64,000 nucleotides of DNA from positions 23,780,758 to 23,844,757 of the forward strand of contig OX328128.1 of the NCBI GenBank assembly GCA_946811695.1. The letters run 5' to 3'. The DNA is from Gonocerus acuteangulatus. Lineage: Eukaryota > Arthropoda > Insecta > Hemiptera > Coreidae. The notes under the pieces were generated by a model, which saw nothing but the letters and a program-made list of their open reading frames with translations, was not told the origin of the DNA and did not search any database. The position numbers were made by a program, and so were the translations under genes. Below are positions 12,201-25,709 of this stretch, piece by piece. How positions within the stretch are numbered: position 1 is the first letter of the stretch; every line of letters starts with the position of its first letter.

Positions 12201-15200
12201 GGTTGAAATATGAGGTAGAGATGATTTAGGGTGATTCGTGTTGGATTAGCGAGCTAATAGGAAGACTGGGAAGGACCTGTTGAATCTATTTCCTCTGTCG
12301 AGATTCACTTCTACCTCGCTGCCATGCCTCCTCTTGATTGCTCAGTAATGGCTCGTTCACTTTATAGAAATAATAGATTTTATTAAAAAAAACCTTATTA
12401 AGTGTTGAAAGAAGTTATATAATTTTAAAACATCTGAAATAATGTATTGTATTTTTTATATATGAGATAAATACATTATATAATTTAATGAAATGAGTAT
12501 ATATGAAACTTGCCGCTTTAATGCTAAGCTTGGGATTGGCTGAGTCAGCTCTGACGTAATGTTTTACCAGGGACTCAAGCGGTCGGTGACAACCCTACGA
12601 GGAGGGACGCTAGGCTATGCCGAGATCGTAGCTGTCAAGGTAACAGTCAAAGCAAGGCTGGCTCATAAGCAGATAAATATATTTTCTTTTAATAAGGAAA
12701 AAAGTAAAGGAGGTTGCCCGTATTTGTTTGACTATTATTTTGGTTTAGTTTCTATTTGTTCTTTTTCATTTTATTTTTGTTTTAGCTTTCACCTTTATAA
12801 GATGGTTTTTTGTTTATTATTGGTGTTGTTTTATAAAAATTTGTATTTATTGCTACGAGAATAATATTTTCAATACACAAACCAACTTAAACTATGTTAA
12901 CTACTGGAATTTTACGCGGGCCTTCCTCGAAGTGACAAAAACTCGAATGTCTTTTATTGCAATTACACCTAAGTTCTTCTAGTTTTCAAGGCAAAGATTC
13001 TACCGCTTTAGCTCGAGTGCGTTGGATCAGTAAATATTAATAAGAAATCGATATCCGACAATTTTGCTGTCGATGTATCAAAACGGCAAAATATCAAAGC
13101 CATTTCACCCATTCGGTCATTATCTTTATGACAGATTTTATAGTCCAAAAGTCTATTGACCAAGTACTGTTTTGTTAACTGTTTGTGCCCATGACTTCCA
13201 ATATTAGATTTTATAAGTTTGGAATACAATAAGTCCACAAGTGGAATGAAAAATCATAAATTGATACGATGATTGGGTTGAGGCACATGTAGGACTTGAG
13301 GGAATTGAAATGGCGAACACACAAAAAAAAGGATATTCAAACTCTTTAACACTTCCTACAATGATTAATTACACTTCAGCATCAAGGTATTTAAATATTG
13401 GTCTGTAGATAATTACAGTTTTCTTTGATATCTTACCGCTTGTCGTTAAGGCACAATATTTACTTAAAATTTGAAATTAATTAATTATTTTGAACGTATA
13501 ATCATTATTACTTTAGTAAAAATATTATGTTGTTTAGACTCAATGCCATTATCTTTTTGACGAATTGCTGAGGTTTGTTTTTTCTTTAATTCAGAGAATT
13601 GATGATTTAGTAAATTACAAATAACAGAATTTCTTGGAGCAAGACCATCTTACAGAGGTGAAAGTTTTTTTTTTTTTTTTTTTTTTTTTCTTCACTTTAC
13701 TGGTGGGGACTGTCGTGTGTGGGCTGAGTATTTAGTACATCATTGGTGGCAGTTAGTCGTAGAATATTGTAAACATTTATTGTGCATGAAATTTTGTTTT
13801 TATTTTATACGTTTTTTGTTGTTTACATTTTCTTTTCAGTTTCTACTGTGTTTATATGTTATATGATTTTGCATTTATTTTTTTTTTAATTTGTTTATTT
13901 TTTTGTTTCTATTATTTTACTAATGGTTTTAGGGGCTACAAGAACATGGTCATAACATTTCTGCACAGAGCGTCATTATGCTCAAAGTAAGTCTTTGTTT
14001 TGTACGAAAAAAAAAGGAAAATAACTAAAAATAATAATAATAATAAACTACGGAAAACCCTTTTTTATATTTACTTAATTTGACTGAAATAAATTAATAC
14101 ATAACAACAAAATTTTACATAGAATTTGCACTTTGAGCCTTAGCTAAAGGGATCAAAGTCTATTTTATTTATATTCTTTGATCCCTTTCAATAAAAGCAA
14201 TAAACTTCTTTTTATTGCTTTTATAATTACCCTTTGCATGACACCACGTAGTAATCAGTGCATGTAAATTCGTGCTTATTTTTCATTTTATATAAGTAGT
14301 GCTTGATAAATTATCATTATTTGCATGAAACTAATTATAGTACTTAACTAATAATTATTTATCTACATTTATAAGTGCACTTATTTCTTTTTACAAATGT
14401 ACATTTTCTATATTATTTTTATTACTATTACCGAATCCTTGTTCTTCCAAAATTACGGTTACATTTTTAAAATAGCGATGGTTCATATTGCTTTATTTTC
14501 CTCCTTTCAGAGATTCTAATCAGGACTGAAAAAAAATTAAAATAATAATTAAGCATGACATTTATTTGGGGTAATAATTCAAAATATTCCCATTTATCAT
14601 GAAATAAATTTATTTTAATTATTTGAAAAGACTATTCATAATAAAGCGTAAATAGTAGGCCTGGTACAACGGTGCAGTCAGGAAATAAGTTTGTGAAGAA
14701 TATTCGAGTTAACAGGAGAAATGTCTTGTTTTTCAGACTTGCTATTAATTTTGTAAGGATTGAAATTAAGGTGTGCACATTCGGCGAACTGGTACTTTCT
14801 GAGGTTTTGTCGTCAAAATGTAGTGCCAGAACTGTCGACATCGTTAAACGACGACAAGGCACCTAATTTAAGGGTTGCCCTCGTACTTTTAGATCCTGGC
14901 TAGCCAACGAACTTCAGATCTTGGGTAGCCCATGTACTTCAGATCCTGGGTAGCCCAAGTACTTCAGATCCTGGGTAGCCAATGTACTTCAGATCCTGGG
15001 TAGCCCATGTACTTCAGATCCTGGGTAGCCCAAGTACTTCAGATCCTGGGTAGCCCATGTACTTCAGATCCTGGGTAGCCCATGTACTTCAGATCCTGGG
15101 TTTCCCTCGTACTTCAGATCCTGGGTAGCCCATGTACTTCCGATCCTGGGTAGCCCATGTACTTCAGATCCTGGGTAGCCCATGTACTTCAGATCCTGGG

Positions 15201-16424
15201 TAGCCCATGTACTTCAGATCCTGGGGAGCCCATGTACTTCAGATCCTGGGTAGCCCATGTACTTCAGATCCTGGGTTTCCCTCGTACTTCAGATCCTGGG
15301 GAGCCCATGTACTTCAGATCCTGGGTAGCCCATGTACTTCAGATCCTGGGTTTCCCTCGTACTTCAGATCCTGGGTAGCCCATGTACTTCAGATCCTGGG
15401 TAGCCCATGTACTTCAGATCCTGGGTAGCCCATGTACTTCAGATCCTGGGTAGCCCATGTACTTCAGATCCTGGGGAGCCCATGTACTTCAGATCCTGGG
15501 TAGCCCATGTACTTCAGATCCTGGGTTTCCCTCGTACTTCAGATCCTGGGGAGCCCATGTACTTCAGATCCTGGGTAGCCCATGTACTTCAGATCCTGGG
15601 TTTCCCTCGTACTTCAGATCCTGGGTAGCCCATGTACTTCAGATCCTGGGTAGCCCATGTACTTCCGATCATGGGTAGCCCATGTACTTCAGATCCTCGG
15701 TTTCCCTCGTACTTCAGATCCTGGGTAGACCATGTACTTCAGATCCTGGGTTTCCCTCGTACTTCAGATCCTGGGTAGCCCATGTACTTCAGATCCTGGG
15801 TAGCCCATGTACTTCAGATCCTGGGTAGCCCATGTACTTCCGATCCTGGGTTTCCCTCGTACTTCAGATCCTGGGTTTCCCTCGTACTTCAGATCCTGGG
15901 TTTCCCTCGTACTTCAGATCCTGGGTTTCCCTCGTACTTCAGATCCTGGGTTTCCCTCGTACTTCACATGAACATGGGTTTCCTTAGTACTTAAGAACAT
16001 GTGTAGCCTACGTAATTCGGATAATGGATTCCCTTCGTATTTTAGATTATGGGTTGCCCACGTACTTCCGATTTTGGATAGCCCGCGTACTTCAGATCCT
16101 GGGTTGTTCTCATACTTCAGATCCTGGGTTTCCTAAGTACTTCAGATCCTGGTTTTCCCTCGTACTTAAGATCATGGGTAGCCTATGTAATTCGGATAAT
16201 GGATTGCCCGCGTACTTCAGATCCTGGATTGCCCTCCATCTGCTTCAAATCCGTTGTTAGTCCCTTATTTCTCATCCTTGACTGTTCCCCTATTTCAGAT
16301 CCTGGGTTGACCTCCATCCAGATCCGATCCATGTATGCTCTTACCTTCTTCGCTTAAAATTTATCTTTTTTTTTTTTTTTTTTTTTTAATGACTACTTTT
16401 TATATTATGTCAAACACGTTTTCT

Positions 16425-16504
<80 letters not shown>

Positions 16505-17640
16505 GGCTACCAACAGTAGGAACAATAACGGCTAGGGGTGGTTGGGATTTGGCAATGTGAAAAAAAACGTCAGATTTTCAAGCAACAATTTTTTTCTTGA
16601 AGATCTGACTTCTCCAACCATCCCTTGACTTCGCATCACCTCAACGGGTAACTTATCTTCATCTTAGTAGGCACTATGACGATCAAATCGATTTTTGTTG
16701 ACATATCTGCAATCGTCTACTGATACAAAGCCACGCTAACAGGCCTATATCATTCTCTACAAAAATATTCGTCCATATCACAAGGAAATATCAAGTTGAA
16801 ATTCAAATCGATAATAACTTTAATACACAAGAATAATACAATTAATTTAATTCGATATACCGTAAAATATCCGATTTAGTGAGTCAACTCACTTTAAAAG
16901 ATTAACTCAATTTCCGGCAGGAACACCCCCCCCCCCCTGGACTACACTCCCACTCCACGCCCGCCTATTTGAGGTTGTAATTATGAATAAACCACTGATG
17001 AACAGGAAGCGGAAACAAACGATGAAGTCGATATTCCTAAATGACCACCAACTTCCGTCGACGATTATCTCTATTGTTCTGTCTACATTAGTGCTGTGAT
17101 TGTGTGGTTATGATTGTGCTTCCGTTTTAGGGGTTCGCTCTACTGTGACATCATTTAATGACATAATTAGAGGTTGGGGGGGGGGGGGAGGAGAAGAAAT
17201 TATTCTCATTGTTTCATATGGAACTTTTTTTTTCATTGATAAGACGAAAAAAAGTCTTTGTTAAGTTTCGGTTTCTTCAATTTGAATCGACAAAACATAT
17301 AAATTTTAAATATTTGGCATATGGATTACTCATCAGCTGACTTATCTCCGGCGTATGGGATTCATACATTCTTATTGGTCTAACAAGTAAGTGTGGTCCT
17401 ACTGGTGGAAAATTCTGTTCCTAAATGCATTTCTAAATAAATTCAATTGAAACAGTTATAAGAATTAAAAATAACAAATAAGTATTCTTTCATTGGAGGA
17501 AAACAAGGCAAATTATTGTCAGTTGCTCGTATTCAAAGCATAAGTAAGAAGGATCTTGATAGGTCATGATAGGATTCGGGTAATGTAATGTAAATATAGG
17601 TAAGTAATGTTCTTAAATGATTTATTATATATAGCTGAAG

Positions 17641-17690
<50 letters not shown>

Positions 17691-18526
17691 CACGGGGTAA
17701 GGTCCAAAAGTTTCCGGCCTGGGATAGAAGGAAAGGTGAAAGAAAAAAACTGGTTTTACTGTTTTTCAATATATTCTCCTCTAAGTTCAACACACTTAAT
17801 ACATTACAACGCTTTGGCAACATTTCTATACCATGAAAAAAATAATTTTCTTCTTTGTTAAAAAAATGTTCTTACACTGCTGCTTGGAGCTCTTCGTCAG
17901 TGTTAAATCGCCTTCCACGAAGGTTCCTTAATTCCTTGGGTCGGCATTATACTCGCGGAAAAATTCATTGCAGCAGTGAACTCGTTCCTGTTTTTGAGCA
18001 GCTGAAAGAATTTTTGGAACCCATCTTGCACGAACCTTATTCATATGCAAATGTTCTTTGATGATCCTCAAAACACTTGTTTTTGAAAGCCCTAACCTCG
18101 CTGCTATTTCCTTGGTTTTTAGTCGCCGGTCAGACAGCAATTCAGATTCCACAAGTTGGATTGTTTCAGAAGTGACAGCTTCCAATGGGCGACCGGAACG
18201 TGGGTCATCTTCTAGACTTTCTCTCCCTAACTTAAATAATTTTGCCCATTCTTTCACTGTGGAATACGAGGGGGAGGACTGCACGTATACACAATCCAAG
18301 CGCTCTTTAATTTGCGCAGGAGTAAGACCCTCTTTACAAAAGAATTTAATTACCGCACGGTACTCGAGTTTGAACATTGTAAAAATGGGGAGTTTCCTTC
18401 AAGGCTGGACACTGAGTGACAAGACTGAGGAAGTGCGGGCTACCAAGGACCTGCTTAGGCGTGCAGGTCCCGGCACGTTTGAAGGAGTGGAAGCAGGTCA
18501 GGCCGGAAAGTTATGGACCTTACTAC

Positions 18527-18575
<49 letters not shown>

Positions 18576-20215
18576 ATTTTTTTTTTTTTTACTGTAAGCA
18601 TATTCTATTTGGGGAAACACTGGCAAACAGTTTGTGAGTTAATTAAAATATTTCTCAATATTTTAATTTTTTCTCTGAACATGACAGTGTCAATGCAGTG
18701 GAAACCGACATTTCCCCAGACATTTTCCCTGTTTCCTCAGGGTTTCATTTGACTATGAAGATGAGGTCCTTTTTTTCCCCTAACTCCATAAAAATTGGTT
18801 CGTACTTACTGATTAGGACAAGGGCCTGCCAAGAAAAATGGCTCCCTCACCAATTAGGATGAAGGATAACCAAAAAAAAAATAAAAGTATTTTTATGTGA
18901 CAGAAAGTCAAAACTTGTGTTCTACACACTATTTTTTAATTCATTTTTATTTGCTTTACATGTTTCACCTCATATTGACGCTCCTTCAGGAGAACTTAAA
19001 ATAATAATAAATTACAGCCTTCGTTTTAGAGAATGTTCTGCAGGGAGGGCCACGTCTAGACTCTTGAATACAGTAAGGTACCTGATTCTTGACACACTAG
19101 GGGGGGGGTCAGTACTATGCTCCAGCTGCCTGATTTTTCCCCTATGCAGGTACGCTTTTATAAATTAATTAAAGGCTGAGTGGGCCTTGGGATGGTCTGA
19201 GACCGAACCCAGCTCACGAATGAAGACACCAGAAGATAAAATCTTTGGTGCACTCGAGCCTTAAACTTATATTCAAGCATATTAGTCGAGTCCTCTACCA
19301 CTGAGCTAACCTCGCCCCTTTTACAACTTTAGAACAAAACAAAAATGAAGTAAAAGAAGTGAAGAGAGAACTGTGCTGATGTTCTCAAATAATGGATGGG
19401 GCTGGAAAAGATAGAAATTGCACTTTACTGTGCTAGAAGTACATTTGAAGGTAGATAGCAGATATATTTAATCGTGGGAGATAAACCAGCCAAAACTGGT
19501 GGTGCGAACTGCTCAACAACAGGGAATCATTAGTTGTTAGAAGATTAGTTTCAGTCAGAAACTTATAAATATCTTTTCGGGGTCATTCCAGATATATCAT
19601 TCATCATCATATCATATCATTCATGGCCTTTCCAGATCTCTGGATGCTGGCCTGTCATATGCCAGGTGTAAATAAGAATCTGCCTGAATATAGTCTCCAT
19701 TCTTGGAAGGCATCCTGAGGAAGCCCGCAGAAATTCTTGCGAAACCATCCATACGTTCATGTCCTGATAGGCTTAAAACTGACGAACTTATCTATCAAAA
19801 TACGTTCAGTAAAATACTTTTGATTCATTAGAGTGGAGTTCAGGTCTTTCAGCTTGAATTTTTTTTATTACAAATTACAGATTTATTTGTTTAAAACGAC
19901 ATTGAGTATATTAATGTATGGCAGCTATGAAAGATATATTGATTTAATTAGGGGTTGGTTGACTTCATCAAGCCACACTCATTAGAACACTTTATATTAG
20001 AGCACAACTTGCATCACCAAAGTGCGGTACACGACTAAAGTTACAAGGAAGTCCGCTAGGCCAATGCCATTGCTCTATCAATAATACAATAATATAAATA
20101 ATTGAACTGCCAAATATTAATAGCGGTGTTAATAGCCCAATAGTTGATACGCCTCAATCATTCTTACAACTGATAAGAACACATTTACTAATGCTTCAAA
20201 CTATTGCTAAGTTTA

Positions 20216-20264
<49 letters not shown>

Positions 20265-21301
20265 AATAGATTACTGCAGAGCTATTTTTCTGTGTGAATG
20301 ATTTAGGGAGAGCCTGGAGAACCAGGGCCTCCAGGACCGCCTGGACCCCAAGGGCCCGAAGGTCTTGCTGGACAGGACGGAAGGCAAGGTCTGCCCGGAG
20401 AAGCTGGAGAACGAGGACCTCCTGGACCACCAGGCCCGCCTGGGCCTCCGGGAGAAGTTGGACCTCAAGGCCCGATTGTGAGTAATCATTTCAAGATTGA
20501 CGCTAGTTTTTTCCTTTATGAATGCAAACTGGCATCAATTATAAATGAATGTTTTTAAATAAATGAAATAACTGACTTTTGGAAACATTCTGTTTGTATT
20601 CGTGAATAACATTAAAAAAATTCATTTTAAGGGAGAGAAAGGAGACAAAGGTGACCGAGGACTGACGACAACGCTGAAAGGAGAGCAGTTCCCTACCGGT
20701 ATTATCGAGGGCCCTCCTGGACCACCAGGCCCACCAGGTACACACTTCAAGAATTAATTTCAAAAAAATTTTTTTTTTTGTTTTTTTAAATCTGGTCATG
20801 CTTGTTTGAAAGAGCCTAAAACATTTAACATGTTTAAAATCTCAATAAGATAAGACTAAAAAACCTTTTGTAAGATTTTGTAATAAATTCAAAGGGATTA
20901 ATGTTTTTCTAGAAAAATGGAGTGCTAAGTATCATGGCAATTTCGAGGCTCTCTGTGTGTAATATTCCCTATAAAATTAAAGAATGGTTGAAATTAGTTT
21001 TAGTTGATAGATGAGAAATCAAGTGGTGATTAAGGTTGCAAGTGGATAAAAGTCGTCTTGAGAAATTTTGAGGGAAATCATTTGTTAATGGATTACGATG
21101 TTATGTCGAGTTGAGTCATATATAAGTACCGTTTCTTGGGGTCTCCCGTGGTCTAGTGGCTAGCGCACTAGATTCATAAGCGGGAGATAAGTGGGTTCGA
21201 TCCCCACCGGCACCAGAAATTTTCTCATCTCAGGGCTCGCTGAGAAAAATTCCTGGCTGCACCCTGGATGTCGGCGCTAATGACCTAGATGTAGATGCGC
21301 C

Positions 21302-21337
<36 letters not shown>

Positions 21338-24300
21338 CCGTTTCTTCCCATATCAATCCTTTGGCCTACTGATGTAAGGAAGCCCTCCGGCTGTCCACGT
21401 GATACTATTTCCTGTATACATAACCTGTGTGATCGAATAAACTCACCCACATAATCATAGATTAGATAATCATAGTATAGTAAAATAGAGAACAAAAAAT
21501 GTAAATATCTCGTATCTGGAAAACTTACATGATTTGTTGCGCGGCCTTGATGCAACTGGCAGGCGGAAAACGGAAATCCAGAAGATACTAAGGCAGGGGC
21601 CCGCCAAAACACAGCTGCCAACCATGCTCCCAAAATTAAAAATATTATGCACCTCTGAGGTCAAATGGAAGGTCCTACTGGAAGGTTAAATTAAGCTTAT
21701 TTCTATTTCACTTTCTTTAAAAGATAATATTTTTTACTAATAATATACTATAAATTAATATTGGAAGAGTATAAATTAGGAAAATACTTACAGAATAGCT
21801 ACAATTTGAGGAAACTGTGTTGGTAGGTTTACTTGGAATCTACGCTATACTATTCAGTCTCTCTGACTCACTAATTACTTAATTTTCTGGAACCAGCCTT
21901 TACAAAAGATTTTTTTTTTTTTTTTTTTTTTTTGCATAATCAAAAAAATTTACGGAGAAGAGAAAATATGACTGAAAGGCAGTGCAAGTTGAAGAGTAGG
22001 AGCTCTGTGAGATGACTGACTTGTTTTTTTATTATTCCTCCTAACCCGAAAAAATGTAAGATGATACAAAAAAAAATCAAATAAAAGTCCGTCTCATTCG
22101 GAACTGCGTCATCTTAGTGTGTTTCCATCCCATGGAATAACCCCCCTCCCCCACCATTAACATTACCAACAATTATTAATGGGATTATTTGAAATTGAAA
22201 TTTCTCTGAAAACAATATTAAATTCATTAGTAATAGAACGGAGTTGAAAATATGCGTATTGTCTAAGGTACATTGGCATTTCCTGGTGCTACAAATTTTT
22301 GGACTGACAATATTTAAAAGCTATTTTATATATTAGAAATAGAGAATTTAGAAAAATATCTATTGGTTCTCAATAATAATTATATGAACTATTCTTACGT
22401 ATATAGTTTTGTTATTTCAAATTATAATGCCGGTAAAACAATGACATCAGGCCTACTGAGACCGTGGGCCCCTGACCAATTGTCCACCGTGCCTCTCCTG
22501 ACGGAGGCCCTGGTTTTAGTGATATTAAAGGTGACATTATTAATATGTAATTATATTTTAGGTTGGCTTATAGAAGAAAACTAAGTTTGTTGTGTTTCTT
22601 CTGTGTGCATTTTCATTGTTTTGGTACACATGCACAGTTTCTCTCTTTCCCTCCTTTTAAATTTGTTTTAGCATCTTCTTACAGTTTTATTGGGTTAGGC
22701 GAAGAAATAAAATAATATATTAAGTCAGCCAGCTCACAGAGTTCATCCTCCATGTTGTCTCTCCTTCAATAAACCTCTTGTATATTCTTGTGTATAGAAC
22801 AAAATCTACATTTGATATGTTTCTATTCTGATGTGTAAATTGTTATGTATATTTATAATTAACACTGATTTTTAGGACTGTTATTTACAGAATACTACTG
22901 TAAAAAACTGGGATATTTGGGACTGTGAATTGGGCTGATGCTTTTTTTTTTTTTTTTAGTAAAGCATCTAGTGGGAATTGAACCTACAACCCTACAACCT
23001 TAGGTACGGAGTGCTCAAGCTTGGGCCTCTGTAAAACTATGTTATTTCCAAAATGATACGTTTCATTCTTCATGCATTGTGGAAAAAATTTTTTTGTGGT
23101 ATAACCAAGAATTCGCCTGTCTTAAAAAACAATTTTCACTCCAAAAGTGCAGTGTTCTGCTGCATGATGATGAAGGAAAAAAAAACAATGGTAAAGCATT
23201 ATTTAAATAGACATATCATTGATTCTCGGATTTCTTTGTTTTTTATCTTGCAATAAATAGTGAATCTTTCAAATCTAGGAGGCATTACCTAAGTTTATAC
23301 TTTACGAATCGTCCCCTGATTTTCTTTTATTGTTTTATTTAAACATTCTTTGTTCTTACCTTCCTCTCTATCTGATTCTTAATTAGAGATGCATGATAGC
23401 ATTACGTTGAGTTGAGGGTAATTTAGTGGTGTAATCTAGATGGTCTTGAACATTTGCCGAGATGAGAGCGGGGGGATTTCTTGTTGAAGGGAATAAAGGC
23501 GACAAGGGAGAGATGGGACCGACTGGCCCGCCAGGCCTCCCAGGAGAGAAGGGAGCTAGGGGCAAGCGAGGGAAGAGGGTGAGCTACTTTCCATCCGAAG
23601 CACACGCACGTCAGCAAATCTCTGCATGTCATCTGCATGGCGTGAACTTTTTTTTTTTTTTTTTTGCTTCATTTGCCTTTTGTTTTATTTTATTTTTCCT
23701 TTCTAATTTCTTTAATGTTTATTTTAATTTTTATTTAGTTTTAAGATTTATTTATTAATTTTATTTCTAGTAGTAATTCTTTTTATTTGGTTTCCAGCAA
23801 TTGTGTTATTAGTTCAAGATTAACTTTTTATTGTCACGCTCATTTAAAAATCATAAATTTGAACATTGTACCAATTTTTTGGAGTTTGCTGAATGTTATT
23901 ACCTATAAAAAATAGGAAAAAACAAAAAAAGAACCAGAAAAACTTTCCTGTATTATATTTTAATAACCCTCCTCTTATTGTTTGTATATAACTCCCCACA
24001 ATCACTCTGCTCTTCAGATGGATTTTGGACTTTGAATGCAAGTTTATTTATGAAAAACAGTTTGATTTAAGTTAAAACATCTCTTTAATAATAACAGAGA
24101 CTTTTTGAGACACGTTATTATTAAAGGATGTTTAAATAAAAATTGAACAAATTGATGTTTATTTGGCTATCTAGTGGTGATACCACATATTACAGCTACA
24201 AAAATCTGTGGTCAAAATGCGCCTTTTCAGAGTCACAGCTTTGTCAACACTACTTGATGTGTGTCACTGAAGACTCATCAGTTTAAAAGCATCGCTTTGT

Positions 24301-25667
24301 GAGTAAATAAAATTATTGTAGTGAAGACCATAAGTCTTATCAAGCCAAATTGTGTTATTTTATTTTTATTTTAATATTCCTTTAATAAATAACAACAGAT
24401 GTTTCAATCAAAATTAAATAAATACTGTTTTTTAAAATCAGAATTTTCATTCAAATTCCACGATCCATCTGAAGATCTGACTGACCAGAGAGTTTTACTT
24501 ACATTCTTCATATATTGAACGGCAATACATGTTTGTTTTAGAACTGTTTTCCTAACATAGGAATAGTCAGGGCTCAGTCATAACACTTGAATAAAACTAC
24601 GTTTATTAGTAAAAAAAAAAAAGAAAAGTTTGTATGTTATTGTTTATTAAAAAAATACATTATGATCAAACCCCAATTATCTCCACTTGTTAACTTCCAA
24701 GACCAATGATTTCTTCTGAAATGCACTGTTTTATTTGTGAGATATTAAAATTATAGATTTATTTATATTATTTACTTATTCAACTGAATAAAGTTGCCAA
24801 AAGAAATTTGAATGCGTCTTTGAAAAATATTTAAAAAAAAAAAAAAAAACAAAAAAACAGCCCATTTTTGGAGACTGTCAAAAAATATTCAAAGCATTGT
24901 AATCATGAGCCAGAAACGAGTCTGTTGACTCGTAGACAGTAAGAAAAGGGTTATAGACAAAACAATTTTGTTTGGAAAAATCTAGTTAACTTCATTAAAA
25001 AAGAACCACCTTTGATAGCCAATGCAATTTTTTTTAACAACCAAACGGTTTTTTTTTTCATTTGATTAAGTGTGACAATATAGTATATAGAACACTTTGA
25101 AAACAAAATTACCTACATATTGAACTAATAACACAATAATTAGACAAAATGCTGTATATCACATGGTAGATAACATTTTTTTTTACTAAAAGTGTCTCAT
25201 TAACTTATAGTTAAATATTAATTAGTAATATCAATTGGTTATTAACACATAAAATACAATTAAAGACGGTATAACAAAAATTATTAACAACTCTTGAGGT
25301 GACAGTTGATTACACACCAACACAGATATGGCTCTCAAAGGCGCTACAAAACAAATTATGTACCACTTTGAATTTTGACCAACTTGCATTACATATTGGG
25401 CCTGTGTTTAAAATTTCAGTAAACGTGGATTCTAGTGGTGAAAGGATAAAGTGTTTATGATTTTTGAAAATTATTTGGAATCACTAAATTCTGGATTAAA
25501 AAAGACACCAGGTCAGCCAACATAAATTGGTGTTGGTTAGATGCCAATTGAACATTATTTCCTCTGACTCTTCATATCAAAAAATGTACCTTCAAGCCTA
25601 TTATTTATTTATTTCTCTTGCTTCAAGCCTATTAATTGCAAAGGCATAAGCATTGCTCTTTTTTTTT

Positions 25668-25709
<42 letters not shown>

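Larger units (their letters stand above)
7185..12570 (+). other. intron 2
   Basis: Contains the 8597-9690 repeat, a SINE C fragment (10021-10160), a T run near 10722-10740 and short (TA)n tracts. ORFs of 60-98 codons here (for example 10875-11171) show no family features. Otherwise nothing recognisable. Confidence 0.6.
13987..20306 (+). other. intron 4
   Basis: Holds two adjacent hairpins (14146-14222), a 25-bp satellite (14880-16330), a 77-base A run (16427-16503), a mariner element (17700-18520) between AT microsatellites, a SINE (19060-19316), a hammerhead-like motif (19711-19750) and a (TA)n tract just before exon 5. 16510-17640 has a short hairpin (16571-16610) and C and G runs but nothing else recognised. 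Confidence 0.6.
20738..23489 (+). other. intron 6
   Basis: Holds SINE A (21138-21332), a T run (21910-21933), a hAT MITE (22141-22512) and a SINE B head fragment (22945-23035). The remainder is AT-rich, nothing recognised. Confidence 0.6.

Noticed and set aside
15157..15678. Four 73-codon frames with YFRSW/VLQILG/TSDPG repeats
   Set aside because: By-products of the 25-bp satellite; the same repeat gives similar frames in three registers.
14880..16330. Regular repeats as a CRISPR-like array
   Set aside because: Units are head-to-tail without spacers, in an animal intron. It is a satellite.
18058..18597. 179-codon plus-strand frame
   Set aside because: Antisense shadow of the mariner transposase on the minus strand, extended through an AT microsatellite.
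21138..21213. tRNA gene
   Set aside because: Box A and box B are present, but the head is fused to a SINE body with A tail and target duplication. The same holds for 41265 and 62623.
22451..22530. Candidate collagen exon (AG...GT, phase 1 to 0, ends VILK)
   Set aside because: Its first 62 bp are the terminus of a hAT MITE also present at 56457-56852. It would also conflict in phase with exon 7. Kept as a finding, not as a CDS.
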